64,000 nucleotides of DNA, taken from positions 50,206,073-50,270,072 of the forward strand of contig CM067360.1 in assembly GCA_034401795.1 (NCBI GenBank), read 5' to 3'. The stretch is from Chaetoderma sp. LZ-2023a. Its lineage: Eukaryota; Mollusca; Caudofoveata; Chaetodermatida; Chaetodermatidae. A program made the position numbers and the translations under genes. The notes beneath the pieces were generated by a model, which worked only from the letters and a program-made list of their open reading frames with translations, did no database searches and had not been told where the DNA came from. Shown here piece by piece: positions 46,440-58,229 of this stretch; the first letter of the stretch is position 1; every line of letters starts with the position of its first letter.

Positions 46440-46636
46440 CCCTTTCACTGATGAATTCCCCAGATCTCATTTTCAAGGGAAACACACAGGAAAACTGTTG
46501 AATATTCTGAAAATAATTTGACTAGTAGACAGACATAAGGCAGCAATGGCTTCCAGTCAAATTAATTTCAAAATATTCAACAGAATAAGTCATATTGTAA
46601 AGAATTTACTTTTTCAGGGATTTGTCAGTGAAAGGG
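46440..46636. mobile_element. TTAA-flanked palindromic MITE, family 1
   Basis: TTAA at 46436-46439 and 46637-46640. Ends CCCTTTCACTGATGAATTCC and GGATTTGTCAGTGAAAGGG are inverted. Core arms TGTTGAATATT...TTTGACT and AGTCAAATTAATTTC...AATATTCAACA. Confidence 0.85.
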
Positions 46637-46644
46637 TTAAACTG

Positions 46645-46935
46645 AAGCAGATTAGCTATGCCCCACCCATCTCTAACTAAGCTTCGCCCATGTTTTGCCC
46701 GTGTTGTGATCGATTGAACACTAAACTCCCTGAATCTCAATTTCTGGCCAGAAAATTATGCATGTAAGCTGTTGAATATTTTGAAACTAATTTGACTGGG
46801 TACTGTTGCCTATTGGTTTCAAAATATTCAGAATGTTTATTAAATAGTAAAGACAAAGAATTAATACAACTGACAGACTTAAATTTAGCCTACTTGATTA
46901 GCCTACATGTGACGCAATTGATTAGGACATATAAT
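46645..46935 (-). repeat. CRE-hairpin MITE, inverted orientation
   Basis: Starts with the family right part inverted (TTAGCTATGCCCCACCCATC, GTGTTGTGATCGATTG). Then the hairpin, with a shortened right arm, then ATTTAATAAAC/GTTTATTAAATAG and ACATGTGACGCAATTGATTA. Confidence 0.6.
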
Positions 46936-47125
46936 TGATCGAGAGATTGGATTCATCAATTTGTTTGGTAGCCATCTTTGATTCTGTGCTATACCGAAAG
47001 CATCCAAGAGGACGACTACTCATTAACCATTGTGTCTGGTGAATGTGTATAATACTATGTGTGTATAACCTGGCCGTCCTGCTTGAAATGAAGATATTAC
47101 AGGTGAGAGATATAGGTCCCTTGGG
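46936..47125 (+). repeat. AGCTCACC-family right end
   Basis: TGGTAGCCATCTTTGATT, CTACTCATTAACCATTGTG and the terminus TTACAGGTGAGAGATATAGG with TCCCTTGGGCC. Confidence 0.55.
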
Positions 47126-47584
47126 CCGCTCGTATTTTATCTATGTTAAAATACTACCATCTAATCCATATGTCCTATTACACGGAGAAATTATCTATGT
47201 ACTGCTTGGTCTGCAACACCTTATTGGCTGAATTAGCCATCATGCACATCCTGTCCATGAATCCGGCCCAGATCAAAATTCTAATTCTTTACCACACCTG
47301 GGCAAAATTTTGAGAAATGTGTGACTAAATAATATCAGTAAGAGATTCAAGAGAGGTAAATTTGTCTCCCAATATAAACTGTGATATGGTAGATAACTCC
47401 CTAACCAGCAACTTAAGAATATCTATAAAAAGTAGAACTTGGTAGCAAACACAGAACTTTAGAACAATGGAATTCTAACTTGCCCGATCAGATCCTAGCA
47501 AATTGTAAATTAACCATCACACAACACTTCAAATCTTTGAGAAAGATAGATAAAGAATGGCGACTCAGGTTTAAGTCACTAACA

Positions 47585-47655
47585 CGTACACACGCGGACA
47601 CACATGCATGCATGCGCGCACATACGCATGCATGCACGTATGCACACACACACCA
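47585..47655 (+). repeat. CA/GC alternating simple repeat
   Basis: ACACACATGCATGCATGCGC and CATGCATGCACGTATGCACA-type alternation, followed by (CA)n. Confidence 0.85.
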
Positions 47656-47734
47656 TTCCGAATCTTGCCCTTTTTATGTGTCCCACATAGCAGCACTATA
47701 TCTTAATGGAGAGACCTGATATGTCCCTCAAGTG

Positions 47735-48095
47735 TCTGACAAAATAATAAAATACGTCACATGTTAACTGACATCACAACCAGAATGACGGATAACCTCA
47801 TCACGAAAATCAAAATGTCTGTCACTATAGCGTATGAATTGTATATCTTTCATCCATTTACAATTTAATAATCAGTCTGTTGAATAGTTGGAAACTAATT
47901 TGACTGGCAGCAACAGCCCCAGTCAAATTAGTTTCAACGTAGTCAACTGCTTAGCTATAATGTATATAGTTTTTTTTACTATAGTAATTTGAAATTAAAA
48001 ATATTGTGAATTCATGTTTCAGTTTCAAATTGATACAACACGGATAAAAGGTGTGGGAAGTTTAGCTAGAATTGGCGTTGCATAGCTAGACACGA
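47735..48095 (+). mobile_element. CRE-hairpin MITE with shortened hairpin
   Basis: AAATACGTCACATGTTAACTG, TTTAATAATCAGTCTGTTGAA and GAAACTAATTTGACTGG/CCCAGTCAAATTAGTTTC around CAGCAACAG. Tail GTTTAGCTAGAATTGGCGTT. Confidence 0.65.
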
Positions 48096-48416
48096 ATCCC
48101 TGTCTTAGTCGACCTGTGTTTGTATGCACGTGCATACATCCGTGTATTAGGCTGCATGGTATGGCATAATATCAAACTGGTGACAATGGCAATTTTGAAA
48201 CCAATTTGAACCATATATCAGTTTTGTGAGGTTGGTGGCGGCCACAGAGGAGTGGGTAATCTCATTAATATTTTGTGATAAATGTGTAGCAAGTATACAT
48301 GTCTTTTCTGGACTGTTCAACACAAAATATGTACGCTCATGACCTTTAATTTCTTTATAAGCATCAGGAATAAAGTATATAATGATTGTTGATTGTTAAA
48401 ATGTAGATATTCAACC

Positions 48417-48647
48417 CTTTGACCCATATATTTATTAAAGAAATTTCAATTTTTTTCTTTAAAAAAGACCTATTTGCAGACCAAGAGAATACTGTTTTTG
48501 AAAATTTATCTCTGGAATGACTGACTTAGTTATTGAGCCAGTCCTTCCAGTGTTAAATTTTCCAAAAATAGTCTTCTTGGTCTGCAAATAGACATTTCTC
48601 AAGAACACTGCAGAAGTGATTTTGGCAGATATGAGTGTTAAATGGTT
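48417..48647. mobile_element. Palindromic MITE, family 3
   Basis: Ends CAACCCTTTGACCCATATAT and GAGTGTTAAATGGTTGA. Core with TTTGCAGACCAAGAGAATAC and its inverse, and ACTGACTTAGTTATTGAGCC at the centre. The TTAA target copies are mutated (TCAA/TTGA). Confidence 0.7.
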
Positions 48648-48659
48648 GATGACTAATAG

Positions 48660-49130
48660 TAATATGTTTTCAGTTTACAGTTGGTTAACTCTTTAGTGTG
48701 TGCGTAATAGTTTAATTGATGTTTGTTTATTCATTACGCGTTGAACGATGGGATATATAGACATTAAAGATCTATGTTAACGAGTTACATAATGTGCTAT
48801 TAATTTTAAGTTGCTTGTTGAAAACTGTTGCTGCAATGGACAGCAACAATTTTCAATCAATTAGTCTTATTTTAACATTCCGATGACAAGCTGTCATAAT
48901 TGAGGGGTATCGCAGGGATTGGTATATGAAGCATCAGTTAATGTTGATTTTGGAGGGATACAAAGTGGCCATTGGAAACAATGTATTGGCATGTTTAAAG
49001 CATATGCTTATGTAAATAAGGCTATTACATAACACAAACTGACCTCATTTGGTAAAGGCGGTCTTTAACTTGTGATCTTAGCTTTAATAATGACTTATCT
49101 AAACATAAGGGTGCTTACCTGGCTGTGTTG
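48660..49130. other. Unrecognised, with a short hairpin at 48830-48880
   Basis: TTGTTGAAAACTGTTGCTG and CAGCAACAATTTTCAATCAA form a hairpin resembling family 2 cores, and TTAACTCTTTAG at 48685 could be its left end. No matching right end seen. Confidence 0.35.
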
Positions 49131-49140
49131 TGATAACTAG

Positions 49141-49581
49141 GGGCCTGTTTTCACGACTGACGGAGCCAGTGAACCAGTTTTGGCGTTCCGGAAGTTGAAG
49201 ATTTACTGACTTGGTTTGTCGAACTAGTGGCTGAGTTTTGATCTCAGTTCATTGTTACCAGTGGTTACTGGTTCGTAAATTTCAAGATGGCGTTGGCCAG
49301 ATAAATTTTACAACTTATTTGAATGATGAAATCTCGTCAATATGGTTAGTGGATGTGATCGTCTGCGATTTACATAGACCAAAATTAAAGTCTAAATCGA
49401 AATACGATCAAACTAATTGCTACGGTTAACGCAATGTAGAATGCTTTTGGGTTCAGAACATTGCCACAAAATTAATCGGAAAACCTAGCCAATTTGCATA
49501 AATGCCGCTTTGGCGTTTCTGGTTCGTGGTTTAAACCAAGTCATCAAATTCACTGACTACGTTAGTAGCGAAAACAGGCCC
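49141..49581. mobile_element. Short TIR element (441 bp) with GGGCCTGTTTTC ends
   Basis: Left GGGCCTGTTTTCACGACTGA and right CGTTAGTAGCGAAAACAGGC form imperfect inverted repeats that extend inward about 100 bases (TTTACTGACTTGGTTTGTCG against GTTTAAACCAAGTCATCAAA). No clear target duplication. The ends resemble hAT-type MITEs, but this is uncertain. Confidence 0.55.
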
Positions 49582-49694
49582 TTGCTCTTGCAGAAATACA
49601 GCAACAAGAAACATGTTTATTTTGTATGGTTTATTGCGACAATTTGGCCCTTTAATGGTCATTCCGGCCAAAACCGGCCTCCGCTATGGTCTTG

Positions 49695-49880
49695 TGGAAT
49701 GTCCATTTACAGGTCAAAAGAATACAATTATTGAAAATTTACTACTGGAATCACTGGCTCAATAATGGAGCCAGTCATTCCAGCGATAAATTTTCAAAAA
49801 TTATATTCTCTTAGCCTGTAAATGGACACTCTATAAGAAAATGTTTAAATTTTCTTGACCAAATTTAACCATTAAAGGGT
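49695..49880. mobile_element. Palindromic MITE, family 3
   Basis: GAATGTCCATTTACAGGTCA...GCCTGTAAATGGACA with ACTGGCTCAATAATGGAGCC at the centre. Right end CCATTAAAGGGTTAAG intact; left end lost. Confidence 0.75.
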
Positions 49881-50094
49881 TAAGATCACTCATAGCTCAC
49901 AATTGGGACTAACTGTTTACAATAGCAGATGGTGCCAACAATTATATATCAATAATCACGTGATATTATGGAATTGTCAATCATGCGTACAAGAATTAGA
50001 GAATAAAATCATTTCATACGCAATTAGGTTCTGTTAACGCAATACGAGTGTCACTCATTTAAAATTTTTTTAATATTTTCGAGACAGTCGAGTA

Positions 50095-50190
50095 TGTTAA
50101 ATAATTTGAAACCTTTTTGACTGGGTTTTGGTGCCACATACAATAGCAGGGCATTGCAGTCACATTTGTTTCAAAATATCAGGTTTACAG
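50095..50190. repeat. Decayed GACTGG hairpin
   Basis: TTTGAAACCTTTTTGACTGG and CAGTCACATTTGTTTCAAAA flank a degenerate centre. A worn copy of the shared hairpin core. Confidence 0.5.
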
Positions 50191-50309
50191 ACAGAATGCT
50201 GAGTGCCATTAATTGTAAGCCATTTATTGGGAATAGAAAATAATGGAAATTGAAAGGGTCAGCATTTTAAGCCTTTCATATCTGGTCAATAAAATTAGAA
50301 TTTCATCAT

Positions 50310-50460
50310 GCAAAATATCAATTTGTAAGCTAAATGAATTCTTGAAAATTTATCACTGAAATAGTTGGTTCCGTCATCGAGCCAGTTATTTCATTGGTCA
50401 TTTTTCAAGAATAGTATTCTCTTGGTCTGAAAATTGAAAGTTCTCAAGATCAGTATAGAG
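50310..50460. repeat. Decayed palindromic MITE, family 3
   Basis: AAATTTATCACTGAAATAGTTGG, CCAGTTATTTCATTGGTCAT and TATTCTCTTGGTCTGAAAAT with AAGTTCTCAAGATC. Arms diverged from each other. Confidence 0.6.
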
Positions 50461-50691
50461 CCTGGAATTGGCAGAATTGGGCATCATTATTAATTTTAAA
50501 AATTTGATTCATCATTATTGGATAAGCGGAAAATTTTACTAAATTTGGTTTGTCGTTTTACAAACCATCACCAAATTGAAGCGGTTTACCTTGTGAGATC
50601 GCTATTTTATGCAGCTCTACATCCATCTCCACTCTTTTGTCAGGACCATCGTTTCAAGAATTTGTCACATGGTATTGTGGGTGTATCAGAC

Positions 50692-50853
50692 AAATATTTG
50701 CCTGACAATTAATCTATTATCAGTGTCTGAGGTAAATCCATTGTCAGAGAAATATCTGTCTGATAATCAGGAAGCGGATTATCAGACAGATATTTCTCTG
50801 ACAATGGATTTACCTCAGACACTGATAATAGATTAATTGTCAGGCAAATATTT
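50692..50853. repeat. Perfect palindrome, 77-bp arms, 8-bp spacer
   Basis: 50692-50768 and 50777-50853 are exact reverse complements around AGGAAGCG. Flanking bases continue as an imperfect match (ATCAGACAAA / ATTTCTCAGAT). The exactness contrasts with every other, diverged hairpin in the window. Confidence 0.95.
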
Positions 50854-51331
50854 CTCAGATGAGAACTTAGAATGAATTTACATGAAGGATGAATGAAACT
50901 AAACTTTCTAATAGTAGGCTATTGATATACCTTAAATCTTATCTGTGAGACGACTCTCTAGGCGTGGCTGAACTGGGATAAGGAATATGACTATTACTAC
51001 GTATCACATAGTTACATGTATTTAAGTCTAAAATCCATATTTTAACATTCAGCAAAGTTTAGAAGTAAACAAGCCACATCACAATGAGACAGCTTGTATC
51101 AGCTGTAAAGTATAGATCCACAGGATGTAATTGTGTGATGGACTGCAGGGAGACCTAGGCAAGCCTCTTCACATGAGTTTGTTCTGTGGCACTATAAACA
51201 TTAAATAACAATTAACCATTTCAGCTTTATGGCTGGAATGTCACATGTTAAAGCAATATTGCATTAAGCAGTGTTTGAAGTTTAAGGATGAAAGCGTACA
51301 GCCACATAGTCAAGAGTGACTATGTATAAAA

Positions 51332-51660
51332 CGACCAGACGTATATATACTGGTCTGGCGTTTTGTTAGCTTACTAAAATACTTACCACTCAATTCACTG
51401 TTTGCTAAAAGTCACCTGACTTAGATATCTCAGAAAATTTTAACCTATTCATTCCCATGGTGTAGGTTCCCTTGAAACAAGTTTAGCAGAGATACATCCC
51501 TCCATTGGGTAGTCTTGATAGTATCTCTTTAACTCTAAAGCAGTCATTGCTCTAGGGAACCGGTTCCTCTATTCCTATAGAGAACATATAAACGAGTCTG
51601 TGAGAATGCGCACTTATGCTACTATGCATGCGACCGAGTCCAAGCCGTCATTAATTAATT
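51332..51660 (+). repeat. Low-coordinate terminal repeat of DIRS copy B
   Basis: Outer end CGACCAGACGTATATATAC, one C fewer than copy A. The remainder is nearly identical to 26999-27328. Confidence 0.85.
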
Positions 51661-51716
51661 CCACAAATTTTTAATGATTTGCAATTTAACGATGCGGGGT
51701 GGCTGAGGTGGGCCCC

Positions 51717-51831
51717 AGTGAATTGAGTGGTAAGTATTTTAGTAAGCTAACAAAACGCCAGACCAGTATATATACGTCTGGTCGTTTTGTAACACAACAA
51801 AAATACTAAGCCACTCAATTCACTGTTTGCT
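51717..51831. repeat. Internal complementary region of DIRS copy B
   Basis: Reverse complements of both outer ends joined at GGTCGTTTTG. It has one G fewer than the copy A region, exactly as this copy's terminus has one C fewer. Confidence 0.9.
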
Positions 51832-51914
51832 AAAACACAGAATTGGTCAGAGCCCAAATACTAGGTGGGTTGGTAAATTGCAAATCAGGAATGAAAGGTT
51901 AATCACCAAAAATA

Positions 51915-53870
51915 CTAAAACCAACTAAATCGCTGAAGTGCTGAAATAGCACGAACAAACAAATGTTCGAAATAAAATACAATAATATAATGATAATTAT
52001 AAAATCTCAGCAAAGAGAATTTAAAAGCAGCCGTGAGATGGTGAAGAAGACGGCTGACTAAAGAATCTAGGCAATTGAGCCTAGGTTTGAGTGGCGAAAC
52101 GAGAAATGTCAGATTGTGAATTGAATCTGATCTTTCAGATAAAATTAATGTAGAATCTGACATTTATACTGCAACTTACATAATGTCGTCCACTGATAGA
52201 TCTGCATAGAATGCGAAGGAGAAGGCCATACCACGAACATCGTGTGCCTTAACACAAACTGAGTGTCTCCTGGAGATACATTCTAGTGTCAATTAATGGT
52301 GTCTGTAATCCAGTTGATGAGATGCGCGCTTACTAAACAAATTCGCATAAGTAATCTGAACGGTAGATCTGCATAGAATGCGAAGGAGAAGGCCATACCA
52401 CGAACATCGTGTGCCTTAACACTTACTGAGTGTCTCCTGGAGGTACATTCTAGTGTCGATTAATGGTGTCTGTAATCCAGTTGATGAGATGCGCGCTTAC
52501 TAAACAAATTTGCATAAGTAACCTGAACGGTGTTTCAAAAATATATTTTAAATTGGGCATAGTTTTCGGAAAGGATTGAAAACAATTAATTAGGTTTTAT
52601 ATATATATATAAGATCTCTTCAAGGGCAAAGAATGAGGCCAGCTCTCCTACCACCTAGAAAAGATCATTCCCAAAAAGAATATGAATATCAAAATGCCAT
52701 CTAACAAACGCGGCCGCGAATGATTTCAGAGTTATACAATTAAACAGATGGACCCAAGAATGAATTAATAGAGGAATTTATTATAGGTATTTGCCTTTGT
52801 GCTATACCCTAAAAATACCGGTACCATGGATAAATGATGTAAATACTTAATAACTCTCAAACCGGCTTCTAGAAAACAAAGAAGGATAGATGCTAGTGAA
52901 AACGATAACACCACCCCAGCATACAGGGATTTAAATCATCAAAAAATATGCCATGAATCTATGACTTGATGATGGGATGCAGAATCGGGCGAGATAATGT
53001 GCTGTTCTACAACCATTTGAAAACCTTAAATATACTCTGGTAAATTCTCCTGTAACAGATAGTTTGAATTGATTAAGAATACTAAAGTTCAGACAAAAAA
53101 TCAATTTCTGAAAAACAGGTCTCTTGGAAAATACCATATATACATATTGAAGATTTGTGGAATGATGAACTGAAAGCTGCTGTTAAACGAGATAGAAAAT
53201 CAGCAAAATTGGTAAGACGCTTTGGATTTCCACAAAGAGGACTACGAGATCCACTGAATAACTCTCATTGGGCCAAGCAGGAATGATTAAAGGGATAATA
53301 CATTCTGCTGACAAAAGTTCTTAAAGACAATTGTACTAGAAACCGCTGACAAAAGTTTTTAAATACAATTGGCACTAGAAAGTTAAATTGAAGATAATTT
53401 AAAAAAAAAAATGTGAAGTCTATGACTGGGCCAGAGCATCTACCGCCAGAGCCTAGCCTGGAGGAAGAATATGAACATCAAATCTGGACACTATACTGAG
53501 TAGAAACTTAATGGGATGTAATAAATGAGCTACAAGGAAAATCATTCTACCTGGAATGTGAGCTGCTGAAAGTTTTGCTGACATCTCCACCGCAGGAGGA
53601 AGACCAAGACTCCAGACAAAATATGATAACCTCAACTGCCCTGCTTGTTGATGAAGGTCACTACTATAGAAATGACTGCATGAGCAGATAGGTGCTTGTG
53701 AAAGAGACAATATCTCTTCATTCTCCAATATTCCTGAGTATTGAAGAGGAATACTAGAGTATTAGTTCCTGTTCTAGTTCCTGAAAAGGAAGAGAGTAGT
53801 AAGACTACTTTATCTGATTCCATAGACACAAGAACGAGATCCCCTCCCCCAAACACGTAAGAACAAGACA
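51915..53870 (-). pseudogene. RNase H and tyrosine recombinase remnants of DIRS copy B
   Basis: Carries the same pieces as copy A in the same order on the minus strand: VTFINKQGS (about 53632-53660), LSAAHIPGRMIFLVAHLLHP, the AHDVRGMAFSFAFYADL box in each 167-bp unit, and FYLKD near 52125-52145. Here a stop codon (TAA) lies just before FYLKD where copy A has TAT. The linker frame seen in copy A (PLITPAWPNELF) is broken by two extra bases near 53265 (AACTCTCATTGG). Non-functional. Confidence 0.7.
52198..52531 (-). repeat. Two 167-bp tandem units over the recombinase box (copy B)
   Basis: Units start at 52198 and 52365. The first carries the ACACAAACTGAG variant and the last the AAATTTGCATAAGTAACC variant, the same first and last variants as in copy A. 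The extra units of A are therefore interior duplications. Confidence 0.9.
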
Positions 53871-56450
53871 TCAAACTGGACCTGCAGATGGATTAACTGG
53901 TGAATTGGTACCGATGACACCCAACGAATGAAAATGCAGTGTATGCAGTCGTGGTGAGGGACAAAATTCTGAATTACCAGACTTGACCTTCGTACACAAA
54001 ACTGACTCCATTCGGCCCAAATTTTAACACAATTAAGCAACCTTCCAAGCCAGAGGAATCCCAGACTGGCTATGATGTAATTAAAAGAACCCAGATCCAG
54101 TTAGGACAAATTCTGTATATATAGAAATATCAGAAAACACTGTCCCTTATCCTTGACTAGACCAGTGATGACTAGGCAAAATGACTCCATGTCCATATTA
54201 TTCCTTTCATCGATGAACTCCATTTCTGAGACAACATAGTAGGAAAAGAGTTGAATATAAAACGATTGACTAAGTAATTTTTGTCTCAAACAGTATCAAA
54301 GCAGCCATGGGTTCCAGACAAAATAATTCCAAAATATACAACAGAATTAGTATTAAATCATGAAGTGTAAATTTTTTGGAAGTTGTCAGAAAAGGATAAA
54401 TATATGAGTTGAAGATAAGAGCCGAGACCCTATAAAAGATGATCTGCCAGCACCTCATAATCCTTAAAGTCTGGATTCTGCCATTCCTCCACTGTATCCT
54501 ACTTGAAAAGAGCAGAAAATTATTGATCAGGAACAGAAGCAGGACTAATGTCAAAGGAGACCAACATGGTTTGATAGAAAAAAGGGGGATTCAATGACTA
54601 CATTGATTGTACCTTATATGTAGGAAATCTGCTACCTAAGACATGCATGAGGCTAGCTATACCCATCCCACTCCTGATAGAGTAGAGATTATATAGAAGC
54701 GCTTAAGCATGACAGCTAGGACCAGAATAAACCTGCAGAATCTTATTTTACAAATCTAATTTTAAAACCAAGCTAGTATGATATGAGCCCAATTGTTAAT
54801 ATCTTTATCAGATGATTAAACAGGAAAGAAGTCCATCAAACCTGTGACCAGATCAATGATGGATAAGGACAAAGGACTGAAACTACACAGAAGGGTGAAA
54901 GGAAAAAACCATATTCCACAATCCATGCAAAGGCAATAATCCAATCATCTTGGTTAGGCCCCCTTGAGGAATTTATTTAATAATGCCTGGGAAATTTAGA
55001 ATTTAGAAGAATAAAAAATAGGCTTGAATAGATAAGGCTGAGAAGACCTCTCCATATGACAATAATAGAAATAGATATATCCCTAGACAAATAAAAAGAT
55101 CAAAATTTCTACTGAACTCGAGAAAGGAGCGGTGTAAATCTTGATAAGACAACAAAGATTTTGTTATTGTGACAAGCTTACATTCACCCATAGATATGCT
55201 TCATCATGGCGAGGGATCCTACTGACAGAAAAGAAAGACTGAAAAACTATGTTAAAAATAAATCAGGCCAGATATGATACTAAAAGATAGCAAACCACTA
55301 TTCACAATTAAAATAATAAAGTCTGACGCACTTATTTGCAGATTGATATTAGTCGAAAGATGGAGGCTGATAGTTAGAGTGTAATACATGAGAAGATTCA
55401 GGAGCAAAACGAAATCTAGTGAAATCAAAACGACAAAAGCACTGCTAGGATCATAAGAAAAAATTAAATTATTCCTAGAAGATAAATGCGAAGAGTTGGG
55501 TGTACACAAGGTTTCGAAGGATGAGGATAATTGGATGGTTCAGCCATTGCACTAAGAGCAACTAATAAAGAATTAAAGAATCCAAAATAAGAGCCCCTGA
55601 AATAGGGCATTTAAACTGTCAAGTGATTTAGAAACAAACAATACCAGCAAAACACCAGAAGTGATTTGATTTGGCATACCTAAACCAGAAGTTTAATTAT
55701 AATCAGTTGCTATGCCATAAAAATTGAGTTATAATCTAGGTAATAATACTGAGCACAGGACAATTAGGCCTCATGGTCATCTCTTCTTCATTTATCTCCA
55801 TGCCTGTGCCGTCACTTCTAGTCATGGGTTGCGTGTACGGTGTAGTCATACATTGGCTTGACTATGCCAAAGCCTACCTAAACCATTTTCGAATGTTTTA
55901 AGAGATGGTGTGGAAACAACATGTTCAGACCAACATTTCACAGTTTACACACCCCTTAGAGAGAAAATTTTTCTAACTAGGTTAGTTCTCCCCCTCTTCT
56001 AGACTTTCAGATGATTTCCACGAGTAATAGTCCATTTGCAAGCAGAATGTTATATTTGACTATAACAATTAATCGATTGAGAGCCGATAGAATGATCCCT
56101 CATAGCCTGGGTACGTGCTCTATATATCCAATTTCACCCAAGTTAAGTACCCACAGAAAGAATTTACAAAATGATGAGAGATTAGATTATACATTAAGTA
56201 GGGAAAAAACCCATCTTAGGGCTAATAAAAGTGGCTGATAGTCAAGAACTTTCCTGATCCAAAGGCTATGCTTGCTACTAAAACACTGAGATCAACACAC
56301 ATCTCTGATATAGTAAAACTTGGTCATCAAAGTTTGTAGCGTTTACTATCAAAATATCAACCATTTAACTCTCGAAGTTATTAGTCATAAGTTGCAACTG
56401 AAATAAGTTGAATCTGAATGAGTACCAGCAAATATGGGAGTGGCGTATTT
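53871..56450 (-). pseudogene. Decayed pol/ORF region of DIRS copy B
   Basis: Collinear with 29851-32450 of copy A. The 94-codon frame at 54270-54554 is identical in translation to 30265-30549. Shared breaks show that decay preceded the separation of the two copies. Confidence 0.45.
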
Positions 56451-57550
56451 ACTTAAAAATCCATAAATAGGTCGCACATTTATGCTCAATTTACATGTTC
56501 TAAAAAATTTGCGCGCACTATATACAAGGATAAAACTTATTTTCCTCTGAATTTTTAAACATCTTAACGTCTGAAGATACCACGAAAAAACCCTTCACAA
56601 ATCTTGTCACCTCGCGGCTATGCTTAATGTATACCTGAAAACATCATTAGCAGAAGTGAAATTATTAAATTGAGCAGCCTAAATATTGCGTATCCTTTAA
56701 TAAAGATTGTTTTTTCCATCAAAATTAATCCTAACCTGACATAAATGTCGTCTTTATAATATATAAATCAGAATCACGTGATAATCACATGATATATAAA
56801 TCACGTGATATTATCTGACCCGATTAGGTTAAAGCAAATTTTAATGAAGTAGGTTAAGCGAGTACTCGGATATAGATATCCTGGAATCGGAAATTCGGCA
56901 ATGAGATCTACGCTTCTCGTCAGCGCCTCCAAACGGAGATTTACTTTGCCACTGTACGGCTCGTTAACAATAGACGCTGGCTACCCAGTTTAATTATCGG
57001 CCGTTCATGCAATTTTTCTAGAACATCGCATTACGTTTTAGATCATTTTAGGTTCACATTACAATATAACCAGTAATATATATAATAAGTTTTAACGCTA
57101 GATTTAGAAATCAAGTGAACGCAAGTTTCTCCCTAGATTTACAAATCAAGTGAACCTGATAATCTGGCACAGGCTTAATAGCCTCTAACAAAAGCGGGTT
57201 ATGTGATTACGAGGATTCAATTCAGTATCGTAATTTTGAACATCCGGGCATTCCGAGATCGTCCAACATTTGCCAATTTACGACACACTAAAGAGGATAT
57301 CCCATAGCAACGCAATGTTTACATTTTTCATGAAACTACGGCCATAAAAAATACTTGCGTCGACTAACCCCGCCAGGTATTAGAAAACATAAAATCTCGA
57401 GTAATTTTTATAAGATATTAAATAAAAGGTAAAAAGGTTTCATGGCCCATTGCTAGTAATGTTAAATTAGCCTGCAAAAACGCCGCCAATTGAAAGCGAA
57501 CACCGAATCGCGAATTAATACGATGGTCTCGTCTTTATTGTAATACGACT
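56450..57550. repeat. Interior module of copy B shared with other repeats
   Basis: Equivalent of 32450-33540, with the same GCTCAATTTACATGTTCTAA and GCGAGTACTCGGATATAGAT phrases and AATCACGTGAT pair. Confidence 0.6.
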
Positions 57551-57765
57551 GACATGACTGACTGATCATCATGAAGTAATTGCGAGTTTCATGTTAGTTG
57601 GTTAGTAACGGTCCTTAGAAGGACCACTCGCTTTTCTTCAGGGGATGATCGTGGTGTATCCTTGTGGTGTTCATCCGGTCCACCACGCCTGTTTGCACCA
57701 CTGTCACATTCTTAATAGATCCAATAACTTCCCAACCGGTATATTACATAGTTATGTAGGATACC

Positions 57766-58026
57766 TTATGTAGGATTCGATCCAAACCGGTATGTAGTAT
57801 ACCTTATGTAGGAAAGAATGACGCTCGGAAATACGTACCTAGTCAAAACTCTTAATTGATCCGCTAACTTCCCAACCGGTATGTTACATATGTTATGTAG
57901 GATACCTTTCGTAGGAGATGTTCCAAACCGGTATATAGTATACCTTTCGTAGGAACGGAGCCTCGTGGCTAAAATAGGATCAGAGTTATTGACTTCACCT
58001 GGCTTGTAATGTGAAGCTGGCGCCAT
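57766..58026 (-). CDS. DIRS family 2 ORF1 N-terminal frame (86 codons, copy B)
   Basis: Open minus-strand frame just inside the 5' terminal repeat, where DIRS ORF1 (Gag-like) begins. The start ATG has a favourable context (AAAATGGCG). The protein starts MAPASHYKPGEV and contains a repeated motif, RYTIYRFGTSPT and RYTTYRFGSNPT, encoded by the 130-bp DNA repeat. No Cys cluster and no known domain recognised. The frame ends at a stop within the repeat, so it is truncated relative to a full ORF1. In copy A the frame is broken by one base. It may simply be a chance-preserved piece of a dead element. Confidence 0.4.
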   Translation of the reverse strand: MAPASHYKPGEVNNSDPILATRLRSYERYTIYRFGTSPTKGILHNICNIPVGKLADQLRVLTRYVFPSVILSYIRYTTYRFGSNPT

Positions 58027-58229
58027 TTTCTTTCAACTTGGTCACAACGAACTTTCTGCTCATATTCACGTAAATTATAACCATTTTACATAAGTACTAT
58101 GACTTATTCAACAAAGACCACTTGTACTGTGGTATTCATGAAAAGCAAATGTGGATGTAGCTCCACAAGATTATGGAATGAATAGGATTTGTTGAGATAA
58201 AAGTTAGGTGTTTCCCGTAATACAGAAAA

